Positions 35,121 through 44,476 are shown, counted from the stretch's first letter. The stretch: 64,000 bases of DNA from Gammaproteobacteria bacterium (GCA_024234995.1 JACKNF010000004.1:203951-267950), one strand, 5' to 3'. Numbers and translations: made by a program. Notes: generated by a model from the letters alone, not told the origin.

Positions 35121-36980
35121 GTGGATGCTCGTGCTGATTCCAATTATTTAGCCATACTGCTGGACCGTGCGAATACGCTCGGTCTAGCTGACCAGCGTGA
35201 GTGGCAGTCTCTGCTGCATTATCGTCCTGCCGCCAAGGGTAAAGGCGTCGTCAGTGATGCCGATGATTCCCGCTTCTTTCTTGCTCCAACGGGCAAAACT
35301 GATCCTCAGGCTGAATTGGCCGCAACTCTGCGTGCTTTTTTTAATGCTGACCTGGTCGGTAGTAATCCACAACCAGCCCAATGTGCGTTCATCGCCCGTT
35401 ATCACTGGTTAAAGGCCATGCTGGACTTTGACAATCAGCGTTTACCGCCACAATCCTGCGAGCTCTTCCGGCGCTGGTTCCATGCGCTGAACACTGAATC
35501 GGTGACCCTGGTATTTGCCTCGGCCTATCTCAACAATCCTGCTTCGCTGTTTGGCCATACCTTGCTGCGGCTGGATCAGCGTGGCCAGACCGAATCAACC
35601 CGGCTGCTGGCTTATACCATTAATTATGCAGCCGACGATGCAGGCAACCACGGATTGATGTACGCGATAAATGGAATCACCGGTGAATTCCGGGGCCGGT
35701 TCGATATTCAGCCCTATTACAAACTGGTGCAAACCTACAGCGATATGGAAAGTCGCGATATCTGGGAATATCAGCTACAGCTGCGTCCATCACAGTTGCA
35801 ACGCTTGCTGGAGCATATCTGGGAATTGCAGGGTATCGAGTTCGATTATTATTTTTTACACGAAAATTGCGCCTGGCAATTACTGACGTTGCTAGAAGCT
35901 GCGAATCCCAACGTCCGATTGAACGATGCATTTACTCTGTGGACCCTGCCAGCCGACACGATTCGTCTCCTGGACCAGCAACCAGGATTGATTAGAGAGG
36001 TAACCGCACGCCCAGCACGTGGAACAGCAATCCGCCGCCGCCAGCAAACACTGCGCGCTAACGAGTGGTGGCTAGTTCGGCAGTTGCGCGATGATCCCAA
36101 AATAACAGCCACCCCTGCCTTTACTGAATTGGCTCCGGAGCGACAAGCGCTATTACTGGAACTGGCGCTGGACCAACGCCAGTTCCAGCAAGCTAACCTG
36201 CTTAAGAAAGGGATGAACGCATTACCCGATGAGATAGCGCATCAGTTGCTAACTGCCCGCCACCAAATCGCAGTGCCCGCTACCCCCGTTGCTATTGAGC
36301 CCTATGCAACCCGTCCAGAAACAGGGCATGCCTCGCGGCAAATGGGCATTGGTTCCGGTCAGCGGGATGGAAAAGAGTTCGTGGAATTCACCGCTCGGGC
36401 CAGCGCTCACGATCTGCTGGAACCGGATGCCGGTTACACGCCCGACGCCCAGATCGAGGTGCTGCGCATTGCTGTCCGCCACTACCCGGATCATGGCGGC
36501 TTGCAGCTTAATCGGTTGACCTTGCTCGATATCACCTCATTAACACCGTTTGATGCGCTAGCTCCCCGCCCAGCTTGGCGGGTTCATGCCGGTTGGGAAC
36601 CGGCTCCTCAAGCGGAGGATCCCGATCGCAGCGCATTTAACCTCAATGGAGGACTGGGGCTGGCAACAGAAACTCACTGGCCGTGGCGAACAGTGTGGTT
36701 CGCTTTGCCAGAATTGGAGCTGAATTTCAGCCGGGACTTTGTGAGTGATTATCGGGCCGGATGGGGAATAACAGCCGGGGCGCTCTTGCAACCCATGGCA
36801 AATTGGAAAATTTTAGCAAGCGCAAGCCGGCTGGATTATCGATTGGGTGAAACCGGAACGGCGTGGCAGGCGGCTGTGGGGCAGAATTTGGCTTTGGGGC
36901 GAAACTGGGCGCTGCGGATGGAATGGCACTACTTTCAGCAAACCCGCGAGTTCACCTTTGGATTACGCACATATTTTTGA
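35121..36980 (+). CDS. DUF4105 / Lnb N-terminal-domain envelope protein
   Basis: The first usual start is a GTG at 35121 giving 619 residues. The frame stays open upstream to 35046 and there encodes ILLLGSLLLQAVDARA, a good signal peptide with an A-x-A cleavage site. The true start is therefore probably a rare codon (CTG at 35064) or hidden by a sequence error. The core FASAYLNNPASLFGHTLLRL, YTINYAADD and FDYYFLHENCAWQLL is the DUF4105 domain. The C-terminal third is beta-strand-rich and ends in RTYF like an outer-membrane barrel. Confidence 0.85.
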   Translation: MDARADSNYLAILLDRANTLGLADQREWQSLLHYRPAAKGKGVVSDADDSRFFLAPTGKTDPQAELAATLRAFFNADLVGSNPQPAQCAFIARYHWLKAMLDFDNQRLPPQSCELFRRWFHALNTESVTLVFASAYLNNPASLFGHTLLRLDQRGQTESTRLLAYTINYAADDAGNHGLMYAINGITGEFRGRFDIQPYYKLVQTYSDMESRDIWEYQLQLRPSQLQRLLEHIWELQGIEFDYYFLHENCAWQLLTLLEAANPNVRLNDAFTLWTLPADTIRLLDQQPGLIREVTARPARGTAIRRRQQTLRANEWWLVRQLRDDPKITATPAFTELAPERQALLLELALDQRQFQQANLLKKGMNALPDEIAHQLLTARHQIAVPATPVAIEPYATRPETGHASRQMGIGSGQRDGKEFVEFTARASAHDLLEPDAGYTPDAQIEVLRIAVRHYPDHGGLQLNRLTLLDITSLTPFDALAPRPAWRVHAGWEPAPQAEDPDRSAFNLNGGLGLATETHWPWRTVWFALPELELNFSRDFVSDYRAGWGITAGALLQPMANWKILASASRLDYRLGETGTAWQAAVGQNLALGRNWALRMEWHYFQQTREFTFGLRTYF

Positions 36981-36991
36981 TACCGCTGCTT

Positions 36992-37080
36992 TTCACCGGG
37001 TATTGTAATTCAGCTTCATCAGGCTCAGCCTGCGCCTATCGATTCTTCATCGAGCCGTTGCTGTGTTGACGCCCGGTGAA
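36992..37080. repeat. Distant inverted repeat in the convergent gap
   Basis: TTCACCGGG (36992-37000) and CCCGGTGAA (37072-37080) are perfect 9-bp arms 71 bp apart, enclosing a smaller GGCTCAGCC element. This could form a bidirectional 3'-end structure for the convergent DUF4105 and zinc-ribbon genes. Confidence 0.4.
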
Positions 37081-37086
37081 CGCTGT

Positions 37087-38205
37087 CTAATGGTAGTATT
37101 GCCACAAGGCAACCCCGCCGCCAATGGCCAGCGCCGTTAACAATACAGCAAAAGCGATCTTCCATGGGCTATATGGCCGCTCGCCCTGGACTTCCCCAGT
37201 ACGGCCATTGACCACGAAATGATAAACCTGGTCCCGAAAGCGGAAGGCTGAGAGCCAGATTGGTAGCAGGATATGCTTGAAACTAATTTCGCCATAGCGG
37301 GTGTCCATCCCATGAATGCGCTGATGATCGCCGCCGATGTCACGCTGGACATCGCGGCGGATGGTGGGGACCATGATTTCCTGGGCGCGTTCGAAACCCT
37401 GTTCTAGATTAACCTGGTACATCTCACTGCGAAAACCGCTGAGATAATCCTCTTGATACGGTGTTAGATTCGCCAAGTCCCAAGGTTCGAGCCGCTCAGT
37501 AATTTCCTGCGGCAGCGAGCGGCTCGCCAGCACGAGCACGTCATCGAAGAACCGTGTGACGCGGCCCGCGGCCGGCGACCAGCGAATCTTGGTAACCACG
37601 CGCGTACGTTCCACTTCCTGGCCATTCTCGACCGCACGATAGGTTTCCCGCACTTGATAACTGTCACCGCGCTCGCCTCGGTAAGCGGTAGCGGTATCGG
37701 CATCGTAGGTCCAGTAAGGCACATACATCCCGGCAAGACGGGTGTCGTTACGAGCATAGTTCTTCAGCTTGCCGGGCGCGAACCATAAGTTGCCGAGCCA
37801 TTGATGGAACGCAGAACGCGCTTGATCCCGGGTTACTTGAAAAGGCAGCAATGCCTGAGGTTGCAGTTTGCGATGCTGTCTGGTTTTTGCCACCACCGGC
37901 GAGCCACAGAACGGGCACTCTCCAGCGTGAACCGCCGCATCGAAGCTGTAAGATGCGCCGCAGGAATCACAATGAATGGAAATGCTCTCTTGGGTAGCAA
38001 CTTTGCTGGCTAATTGACGCAGCGTTTGCCGGAAATCCTGTTCCACAATAGGCCGGTCAGCAATCGCAATGGAATTTTCATGACCGCAATAGGTACAGCG
38101 TAATACAGCAACCCCTGGAGCGTATTCAAGTGATGCCCCGCATTGCATACAGGGAAAGCGGCGAGGTTCCGGGCTGGAAACGGCAAGATTAAATTCTGAG
38201 TTCAT
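37087..38205 (-). CDS. Double zinc-ribbon, C-terminally membrane-anchored protein
   Basis: 372 residues. The first zinc ribbon is CMQCGASLEY ... CTYCGHEN (about 19-43), the second CDSCGASYSF ... CPFCGSPV (about 79-103). A long middle domain includes YVPYWTYDADT and PGKLKNYARND. One membrane segment (IAFAVLLTALAIGGGVALW) lies at the extreme C-terminus. Such proteins are often annotated as helicase- or primosome-like because of the zinc ribbons, but no helicase motif is present. Function is unknown. Confidence 0.75.
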   Translation of the reverse strand: MNSEFNLAVSSPEPRRFPCMQCGASLEYAPGVAVLRCTYCGHENSIAIADRPIVEQDFRQTLRQLASKVATQESISIHCDSCGASYSFDAAVHAGECPFCGSPVVAKTRQHRKLQPQALLPFQVTRDQARSAFHQWLGNLWFAPGKLKNYARNDTRLAGMYVPYWTYDADTATAYRGERGDSYQVRETYRAVENGQEVERTRVVTKIRWSPAAGRVTRFFDDVLVLASRSLPQEITERLEPWDLANLTPYQEDYLSGFRSEMYQVNLEQGFERAQEIMVPTIRRDVQRDIGGDHQRIHGMDTRYGEISFKHILLPIWLSAFRFRDQVYHFVVNGRTGEVQGERPYSPWKIAFAVLLTALAIGGGVALWQYYH

Positions 38206-38251
38206 GCAGTGAGTGTCTCCGGGGAGAAACCAATCGTCATAAGAAATAATA

Positions 38252-38271
38252 AATATTCCACGTGGAATATT
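38252..38271. promoter_or_regulatory. parS-like palindrome, copy 2
   Basis: AATATTCCACGTGGAATATT is a perfect 20-bp palindrome; its central 16 bp match the parS consensus TGTTCCACGTGGAACA at 14 positions. It is 4.9 kb from copy 1. It sits 46 bp upstream of the zinc-ribbon gene, so an operator role is also possible. Confidence 0.45.
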
Positions 38272-38303
38272 GCCATACCCTTATGCGCTCGCGGTGTTTC
38301 ATT

Positions 38304-38319
38304 TGTTGGTTTTCCAACA
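38304..38319. promoter_or_regulatory. NifA upstream activator site for nifV
   Basis: TGT-TGGTTTTCCA-ACA is an exact TGT-N10-ACA match. It is also part of a perfect palindrome (TTGTTGG-TTTT-CCAACAA). It lies 84 bp upstream of the nifV -24 element. Confidence 0.8.
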
Positions 38320-38403
38320 ATCGATCATCAAAACTGTGAGAAACCTTGCGCTACAAACCTAAATTAATTCACCAAGCTATTGTTTATTTTGAGCACCCTA
38401 AAT

Positions 38404-38419
38404 TGGTACAGGTTTTGTA
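38404..38419 (+). promoter_or_regulatory. Sigma-54-type promoter of nifVWZ
   Basis: TGGTACAGGTTTTGTA has GG-N10-GT spacing and resembles TGGCAC-N5-TTGCA, with T for C at two positions. The nifV start is 40 bp downstream. Confidence 0.65.
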
Positions 38420-38458
38420 ATCACCAATAGTCATAGCATTTTCAGCGAGACCGCTGCT

Positions 38459-39607
38459 ATGACCGTTATGCCCCGTACCCTTGTGATCGATGATACTACC
38501 TTGCGTGATGGTGAACAGTCAGCGGGAGTGGCTTTCTCTCAGAATGAAAAACGCGCCATCGCCAACGAATTGGTAGCGTTAGGCGTGCCAGAGCTAGAAA
38601 TCGGTATCCCGGCAATGGGTGCGGAAGAGCGAGAGAGCATCCGCGATCTAGCAGCAATGGGGTTGAATGCCCGGTTGCTGGTCTGGAGCCGGATGCGAGA
38701 TTCCGATCTGAAACAATGCCAGGATTTGGGCGCGTGGGGCGTGGATTTATCCGTGCCGCTGTCTGATCAGCAACTGCGCCATAAGCTGGGCTGGCAACGC
38801 AAGCAAGCATTGGATGCTATATGCCGTTTAGTTCCTCAAGCACGGGCATTAGGCCTGGAAGTCATCGTTGGTGGAGAGGACGCTTCACGAGCGGATCACG
38901 ATTTCTTGCAGGAAGCCGCCGAAACCGCTCAAGCGGCTGGGGCGCGGCGTTTCCGTTTTGCCGACACACTGGGGATCATGGAACCGTTCAATACGCTGGC
39001 GGTTTTTCAACGCCTACGGGCGGCAGTGGATCTTGAGCTGGAAATGCATGCCCATGATGATCTGGGATTGGCAACCGCAAATACCCTGGCTGCCGCATTA
39101 GGTGGTGCTACTCATGTTAACACCACAGTCAACGGTCTGGGCGAACGGGCCGGTAATGCCGCTTTGGAAGAAGTTGTATTGGGCTTGCGCAAGCTGTATG
39201 GCTTCCAGATCGATATTGATCTCTCCCGCTTCCCAGCATTGTCGCAACGGGTCGCCGCTGCCGCTAATCGCCCATTGTCCTGGCACAAGAGTCTCGTTGG
39301 CGAAGGGGCTTTCACGCATGAAGCAGGCATCCATATCGATGGACTCTTGAAACATCCGCTGAACTATCAGGGCGTGGACCCCGCAGAGTTGGGTCGTAGC
39401 CACCGGCTGGTGCTGGGCAAACACTCTGGCACACAGGCGGTGCTTAAGGTCTATAAGGATCTCGGCATTCCGCTGAATCAGCATCAAGCAAGGGCCATTC
39501 TCCAAGGTATCCGTACCTTTGTCGGTCAGCACAAGCGCCTTCCGGAACCGGACGAACTCCAGGTCTTTTACCGCAATCTTGATCACCGGCACTCCCTCCC
39601 GCCATAG
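38459..39607 (+). CDS. nifV: NifV, homocitrate synthase
   Basis: This 382-aa protein is of the alpha-isopropylmalate/homocitrate synthase family: DDTTLRDGEQSAGVAFSQNEK at the N-terminus (metal-binding Asp), ELEMHAHDDLGLATANTLAA (His-x-His ligands) and NTTVNGLGERAGNAALEEVV. NifV condenses acetyl-CoA and 2-oxoglutarate to homocitrate, the organic ligand of FeMo-co. The short length without a regulatory LeuA domain supports NifV over LeuA. First gene of nifVWZ. Confidence 0.95.
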   Translation: MTVMPRTLVIDDTTLRDGEQSAGVAFSQNEKRAIANELVALGVPELEIGIPAMGAEERESIRDLAAMGLNARLLVWSRMRDSDLKQCQDLGAWGVDLSVPLSDQQLRHKLGWQRKQALDAICRLVPQARALGLEVIVGGEDASRADHDFLQEAAETAQAAGARRFRFADTLGIMEPFNTLAVFQRLRAAVDLELEMHAHDDLGLATANTLAAALGGATHVNTTVNGLGERAGNAALEEVVLGLRKLYGFQIDIDLSRFPALSQRVAAAANRPLSWHKSLVGEGAFTHEAGIHIDGLLKHPLNYQGVDPAELGRSHRLVLGKHSGTQAVLKVYKDLGIPLNQHQARAILQGIRTFVGQHKRLPEPDELQVFYRNLDHRHSLPP

Positions 39608-39697
39608 ATATCCATACGCTTACCTCTTACTGAGCCAAGTTATAACTCTGCTAAAACGCCCTGAAACCTGAAATCCATCCATACTGAGGTATAAATC

Positions 39698-40009
39698 ATG
39701 AGCACCATGACACTGCGGGAAGAACTGGCTGAACTGTCTTCAGCAGAAGATTTTCTCAATTATTTCGATATTGATTTCGAACCTGCCGTGGTCGAGGTCA
39801 ACCGTTTGCATATCCTCAAACGGTTCCACGATTACTTGCAGCAAGGCAATCCAGTAGAGCGAGGAGGATTTGCTCGATGCTTGCAACGTGCCTACCAGGA
39901 TTTTGTAGAATCCGATGCGTTAACTGAGAAGGTATTTAAGGTTTTCCACCGCCAAGCAGCGCAACGCGAGGTGCGAATCCCGCTAGCAAACCTCGGTCGT
40001 CCGGCGTGA
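39698..40009 (+). CDS. nifW: NifW
   Basis: A 103-aa protein matching the NifW family: ELAELSSAEDFLNYFDIDFE, VEVNRLHILKRFHDYL and AYQDFVESDALTEKVFKVF. NifW protects or stabilises the MoFe protein, probably by binding NifDK. GAGG precedes the ATG. Its stop overlaps the nifZ start by 4 bp. Confidence 0.93.
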   Translation: MSTMTLREELAELSSAEDFLNYFDIDFEPAVVEVNRLHILKRFHDYLQQGNPVERGGFARCLQRAYQDFVESDALTEKVFKVFHRQAAQREVRIPLANLGRPA

Positions 40010-40491
40010 TGCTGCAACCTCTATTTGCCTGCGGCGATGCGGTACGGGTGGTCCGTAACATCCGCAACGATGGCACCTATCCTGGCCAACCGGCCGGCGC
40101 GTTGCTGGTGCGGCGCGGCAGCATAGGCTACGTCCGCCATATTGGGGTCTTTCTGCAAGATCAACTTGTCTATAGCGTACACTTCCTGGAACCGGGCCAG
40201 CGGATCGTCGGCTGCCGGGAAGTGGAGTTGATTTCAGCAGATGCACCGTGGATTCCCAATCGCTTCGAGCGGGGTGACCGGGTAATCACGCTTCGCACGT
40301 TGACCGTTAAAGGCACAGTGGCGGCTGCCATCAGCGCAGTGGGTGAGGTGATGGCGGTGATTCGCGATTCAACACCGATCCACTATCATGTACTCTTTGG
40401 CAAGCGGGTGCTGCGTGTGCCAGAGGAGGCGTTAGAGCCGGCTGTCACTTCTTCATCCTCAGCCCTGCACTCGCTTGAAGAAAGTTGCTAG
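40006..40491 (+). CDS. nifZ: NifZ
   Basis: 161 residues with two NifZ-type SH3-like repeats: FACGDAVRVVRNIRNDGTYPG ... GSIGYVRHIGVFLQDQLVYS, and RFERGDRVITLRTLTVKGTV. NifZ helps form the second P-cluster in NifDK. The C-terminal 25 residues are Ser/Glu-rich and outside the family core. Translation is coupled to nifW through ATGA. Confidence 0.9.
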   Translation: MMLQPLFACGDAVRVVRNIRNDGTYPGQPAGALLVRRGSIGYVRHIGVFLQDQLVYSVHFLEPGQRIVGCREVELISADAPWIPNRFERGDRVITLRTLTVKGTVAAAISAVGEVMAVIRDSTPIHYHVLFGKRVLRVPEEALEPAVTSSSSALHSLEESC

Positions 40492-40559
40492 AGCCAGCGC
40501 TTTTGTTCGCTTAAGCAGAAGCCCGCTCCACACATGTCAGTTAGCAGGACTTAGCAATA

Positions 40560-41213
40560 ATGATTCGAGTTGCCGGGTTCCTTTTGTTGTTGCTAGCGGC
40601 ATCCGCTTACGCGGAGTCACTCACCGGACGGGTTATCACAGTCAATGATGGCGACACTCTGATATTGCGTATCGCAGACCGGCAGCCAGTTAAAGTCCGC
40701 CTCGCTGGCATCGATGCCCCGGAATACAATCAGCCATATGGCAAAGCTGCCCGGCGGGCGCTGTCTGCATGGGTATCGGGGCGAACGGTACAAGTCACTG
40801 TGTACAGCCGCGACGATTACGGGCGGGTTGTAGGCACACTCGATGTATCTAGCCAAAATGTCGAAGCTGCATTGGTAAAACAAGGTGCGGCTTGGGTGTA
40901 TCGCCGCTACAACCGTAATCCACATCTGCTGGAATTAGAAGCGCAAGCGAAGGCAGCCCATCGGGGGTTGTGGGCGCTGCCAGAGGATCAGCGTATCCCT
41001 CCGTGGGTATGGCGGCGGCATGACAAGAAAACAGGATCGCTAACCACCACTTCATCTGCGTCAACACCTCCATCTGGCTGCGGGGCAAAGCGCACCTGCA
41101 GTGAAATGAGTGATTGCAAAGAGGCGCAGTTCTACCTAAAGAGCTGCGGTGTAAAACGCTTGGATAGGGATCAGGACGGCACACCGTGCGAGCGTTTATG
41201 CAAGGACCAGTAA
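40560..41213 (+). CDS. Secreted thermonuclease-family nuclease with Excalibur domain
   Basis: 217 residues: signal peptide (FLLLLLAASAYA), staphylococcal-nuclease fold with VNDGDTLIL, VRLAGIDAPE, Arg/Glu catalytic region and VQVTVYSRDDYGRVVG, then a linker and an Excalibur domain (CSEMSDCKEAQFYLKSCGVK, DRDQDGTPCE) that binds calcium. It would cut nucleic acid in the periplasm or outside. It lies 68 bp after nifZ but has no obvious nif role. Confidence 0.9.
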   Translation: MIRVAGFLLLLLAASAYAESLTGRVITVNDGDTLILRIADRQPVKVRLAGIDAPEYNQPYGKAARRALSAWVSGRTVQVTVYSRDDYGRVVGTLDVSSQNVEAALVKQGAAWVYRRYNRNPHLLELEAQAKAAHRGLWALPEDQRIPPWVWRRHDKKTGSLTTTSSASTPPSGCGAKRTCSEMSDCKEAQFYLKSCGVKRLDRDQDGTPCERLCKDQ

Positions 41214-41309
41214 CAATATTTCTCTTCCCTGGGATAGAAGATACGGCGTGAAGCACTGGGGTAGCTTGATACGACAGCTATCGGGCATCGGAAATCACCC
41301 CATTCAATA

Positions 41310-42869
41310 TCACAGCCGCCGCATTTTGATATCGAGGATTTGAATCCGGTAGGCAATTTGCCTTGGAGTCATTCCCAGCAACCGGGCGGCCTTAGCTTGC
41401 ACCCAACCCGCCTGCTCCAGAGCGGCAATGACCCGATCCCGTTCATCCAGATCCGGATTATCCAGGTCTGTGTTGTTCGGGGAGGGAGAAAGTATTGCAT
41501 GTGCAGCACCACGAGGGTTCAGCCCGCTTAACTCAATCACATCTTGCGCGATTATACCGTTAGCACTCATGATCGCGCTGCGTTCCAAGCAATTTTCCAA
41601 TTCGCGGACGTTGCCCGGCCAGGAATGGCGCATCAGTAAACGGATAGCGTTGTCAGTGATGGCTAGCATCCGCCCTTGCTGTTTACCAATTTTCTCCACA
41701 AGAAACCGTGCCAGATCGGGAATATCCTCTTGGCGCTCGCGCAAAGCCGGCATGAAGATCGGCATAACATTGAGCCGGTAGTACAAATCTTCCCGGAAAT
41801 GTCCTTCATCTACCGCTGATTCCAGATCGCGGTTGGTGGCAGCGATAACCCGCACATCCACCCGCAGGGTCTGGCTACTGCCAACCCGCTCTAGCTCGCC
41901 TTCCTGCAATACCCGTAGCAGCTTGGCTTGAAAGGTCAGGGAAATATCACCGATTTCGTCCAGGAACAGAGTGCCCCCGTGAGCCTGTTCAAAACGGCCT
42001 TTGCGCTGGTTAACCGCGCCGGTAAACGCACCTTTTTCATGCCCGAACAATTCCGATTCCAGCAAATTGTCTGGCAGCGCTGCACAGTTTAGTTTGACCA
42101 ACGGCCCGCCAGAACGCGGTGAATTATAATGAATGGCGCAAGCGATCAATTCTTTACCGGTACCTGACTCACCGCGAATCAGCACCGTAGTGTTCCATTT
42201 TGCGACCTGCCGTACCTGCTCAAAGACCCGTTGCATCGACAAGCTGTGGCCGACCATACTGTCAAAACCATGCTGGCCGCGCACCACTCGCCGCAAACTG
42301 TCGCGCTCGGCGGTCAACACTCTACGCTCACGCTCGGCCTCCCAGGCAGCACACACACCATTGGCAATCAGGTTGGCAACCATCTCCAGAAAACGGGCAC
42401 GTTCCGGCAACCATTGGTCACAACGAGGCGGTTGTGCTGCCAATACCCCAGAATAACGGCCCGAGCCAGCTCGAATCGGCACACCGATGAGCGGCAACTC
42501 CCGATCGTAAAGATGCAAGCGATCAAGAAAACGCGGCTCATCGGCAAGACGCCGTATCATTACCTGCTGGCCGCGTTCTAACACCATCCCCAATACGCCT
42601 TCACCTGGCAGGTAACTCACCGGTTCATGTTCACCCGGCCGCTGGCCATGAATGGCGCTGACCAGAAGGGTGCCGCTATCCGGATCTACCAGCGAAACCG
42701 TACCGCGCTGAAACTCACCGTGCTCATGCAAGATGTGTAAAACCTGGTCAAGAGTTTCCCATACCGGATTGGGACTGCTTAGGATCTGGCTAACCTGGAA
42801 CAAAGCTGCCAGTTCAATTTCCAGTAGCGCTGACCAATCCACAGCGTTCTCCACAGCAACGGCGCTCAA
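41310..42869 (-). CDS. nifA: NifA, sigma-54-dependent activator of nif genes
   Basis: 519 residues: GAF domain (about 25-180), AAA+ domain with Walker A GESGTGKE (233-240), GAFTGA sigma-54 contact (280-285), Walker B GGTLFLDEIGD, and a Fis-type helix-turn-helix at the C-terminus (ALEQAGWVQAKAARLLGMTPRQIAYRI). The linker between AAA+ and HTH lacks the paired-cysteine motif of oxygen-sensing NifA, as expected where NifL does the sensing. Its ATG overlaps the nifL stop (ATGA). Confidence 0.95.
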   Translation of the reverse strand: MSAVAVENAVDWSALLEIELAALFQVSQILSSPNPVWETLDQVLHILHEHGEFQRGTVSLVDPDSGTLLVSAIHGQRPGEHEPVSYLPGEGVLGMVLERGQQVMIRRLADEPRFLDRLHLYDRELPLIGVPIRAGSGRYSGVLAAQPPRCDQWLPERARFLEMVANLIANGVCAAWEAERERRVLTAERDSLRRVVRGQHGFDSMVGHSLSMQRVFEQVRQVAKWNTTVLIRGESGTGKELIACAIHYNSPRSGGPLVKLNCAALPDNLLESELFGHEKGAFTGAVNQRKGRFEQAHGGTLFLDEIGDISLTFQAKLLRVLQEGELERVGSSQTLRVDVRVIAATNRDLESAVDEGHFREDLYYRLNVMPIFMPALRERQEDIPDLARFLVEKIGKQQGRMLAITDNAIRLLMRHSWPGNVRELENCLERSAIMSANGIIAQDVIELSGLNPRGAAHAILSPSPNNTDLDNPDLDERDRVIAALEQAGWVQAKAARLLGMTPRQIAYRIQILDIKMRRL

Positions 42870-44476
42870 GTACTCTGCTCATCACGATCTTCATACTTGA
42901 TGGGTAGCGATACCTGCCAGCGGCAGCCAGCAGTGTAATCAGGATCAAGGCGAATCATGCCTCGTTGTTCATTCACCACCTCCTGCACCATGGCTAGGCC
43001 CAAACCTACATGGGTAGTAGGGCGCTTAGTGGTAAAGAACGGCTCAAAGATCTGCCAATGAAGATCTGGAGGCACTCCCGGTCCGCTGTCCTCAATCACC
43101 ACAAACACCGCTTGCTCCTCGATGCCAGTGGCGATACGCAGTTCACGCGGTTTATGACGATTGCTCTCGATAGCGTCCAAGGCATTGTCAAGCAACTGTT
43201 TGAACATGCCACGCAGGCGGCTAATGCGCGCCGTAATGGCAGGCAATATAGGTGTTGGTTTCCAATCCACGATCGTGCCGCTCGCCAGCAGGCGCTGCTT
43301 GCACAATTCCAGAATTTCTCGTAGCAGCTGATTGATATTGACCGGTGCCATCGCTTCCGGAGGCACTTCCGGAACCAGCGCTCGTAGCCGTTCCAGGGCC
43401 GCCTGGCCGGTAGTAGCCGCCTGGCTCAAGGCATGGTAGAGGGCCGGATCGGCTTTCACGCCGCGCCGTTGCATGAGATCATAAGCAGCATTAATCAGGT
43501 TCAGCGGCCCCTGCATCTGGAAAATCGAAGCTTGCAGCGCTTCGCGCATACTGCGCACCCGTTCCTGCTCGGCAAGCAAGGCGCGCATAGCGTTCATTCC
43601 TACCGCTTCCTGCTGGCGTTTCAACGCTGTGATTTCATTGGCCATGAGCAACAGGTAGGTTTGGCGCACCGGCTTGAAAAAAGTCGCAGCGCTGCTGTCC
43701 TGTTCGCGGAACCAGACACCCGAACAGGAAAACCAGCGCGGTTGACCCTTACCACCGGGATCAAAGCTCACCTCCTTGTCACGGAAGCCTTGCTCTGCAT
43801 GGGAACCCCAGGGGAAAGTTTCACCCAGAGTCTCGCGCAGAGCACGCAGGAATTCTGCCGCAGGTTCCCGGACCCGCAGGTCACCCACCAGCTTCTTGTA
43901 TTCGTGATTGTCGAGAATCACCCGCCCATTTTCATCAAGCAGGGCAATGATCGCAGGCGCAGCATCCACCATCGATTCAATCAACGCCTTCTGATAGTGC
44001 AACTGCTGCTCCAAGTGGTGCATCGCGGTCACATCGCGGTGAATGCCAAGAAAATATGAGCTCTTCGCCCATTCGTCATGAACCGGCATGGCCGTGAGTT
44101 CTGCCAGATAGACCGTGGAGCGGTTGCGGCGGTTAACCAGCAACCCGGTCCATGGCTTGCCGCGTTTGAGCTGCCGCCACATTTGCTCATAGACTTGAGC
44201 GGGTGTGCACTGGTCGGAGAGCATCGTGGTGTTTTTGCCTAATACCTCTTGCGAGGTATACCCAGTGACTTCGGTAAAGGCTCGATTTACATAAAGAATA
44301 TTTGCAGCAGAGTCGGTAATGCAGACAGCAGTTGTCAATTGATCCACCACTTGGGCGAACACCCAAGGTGGCAGGGTGTTGGCAGACACAACGGGTTGCG
44401 CCTTTTCCTCCTCGGTTTCGATAGAAGCGTAGCCGAATACTTTGTGATCATTCTTAGCCATAGGTGTGCTCGGCAT
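42866..44476 (-). CDS. nifL: NifL, redox/nitrogen-sensing antiactivator of NifA
   Basis: 536 residues. PAS1 (about 37-150; AVCITDSAANILYVNRAFTEVTGY) is the probable FAD redox sensor. PAS2 follows (about 165-290; AAPAIIALLDENGRVILDN), then a helical region QMQGPLNLINAAYDLMQRR where a kinase would carry its His but none is present. The GHKL ATP-binding domain has LLDNALDAIESN, DSGPGVPPDL and GLGLAMVQ. This fits NifL acting by ADP-dependent binding to NifA, not phosphotransfer. Divergent from rnfA. Confidence 0.93.
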   Translation of the reverse strand: MPSTPMAKNDHKVFGYASIETEEEKAQPVVSANTLPPWVFAQVVDQLTTAVCITDSAANILYVNRAFTEVTGYTSQEVLGKNTTMLSDQCTPAQVYEQMWRQLKRGKPWTGLLVNRRNRSTVYLAELTAMPVHDEWAKSSYFLGIHRDVTAMHHLEQQLHYQKALIESMVDAAPAIIALLDENGRVILDNHEYKKLVGDLRVREPAAEFLRALRETLGETFPWGSHAEQGFRDKEVSFDPGGKGQPRWFSCSGVWFREQDSSAATFFKPVRQTYLLLMANEITALKRQQEAVGMNAMRALLAEQERVRSMREALQASIFQMQGPLNLINAAYDLMQRRGVKADPALYHALSQAATTGQAALERLRALVPEVPPEAMAPVNINQLLREILELCKQRLLASGTIVDWKPTPILPAITARISRLRGMFKQLLDNALDAIESNRHKPRELRIATGIEEQAVFVVIEDSGPGVPPDLHWQIFEPFFTTKRPTTHVGLGLAMVQEVVNEQRGMIRLDPDYTAGCRWQVSLPIKYEDRDEQST

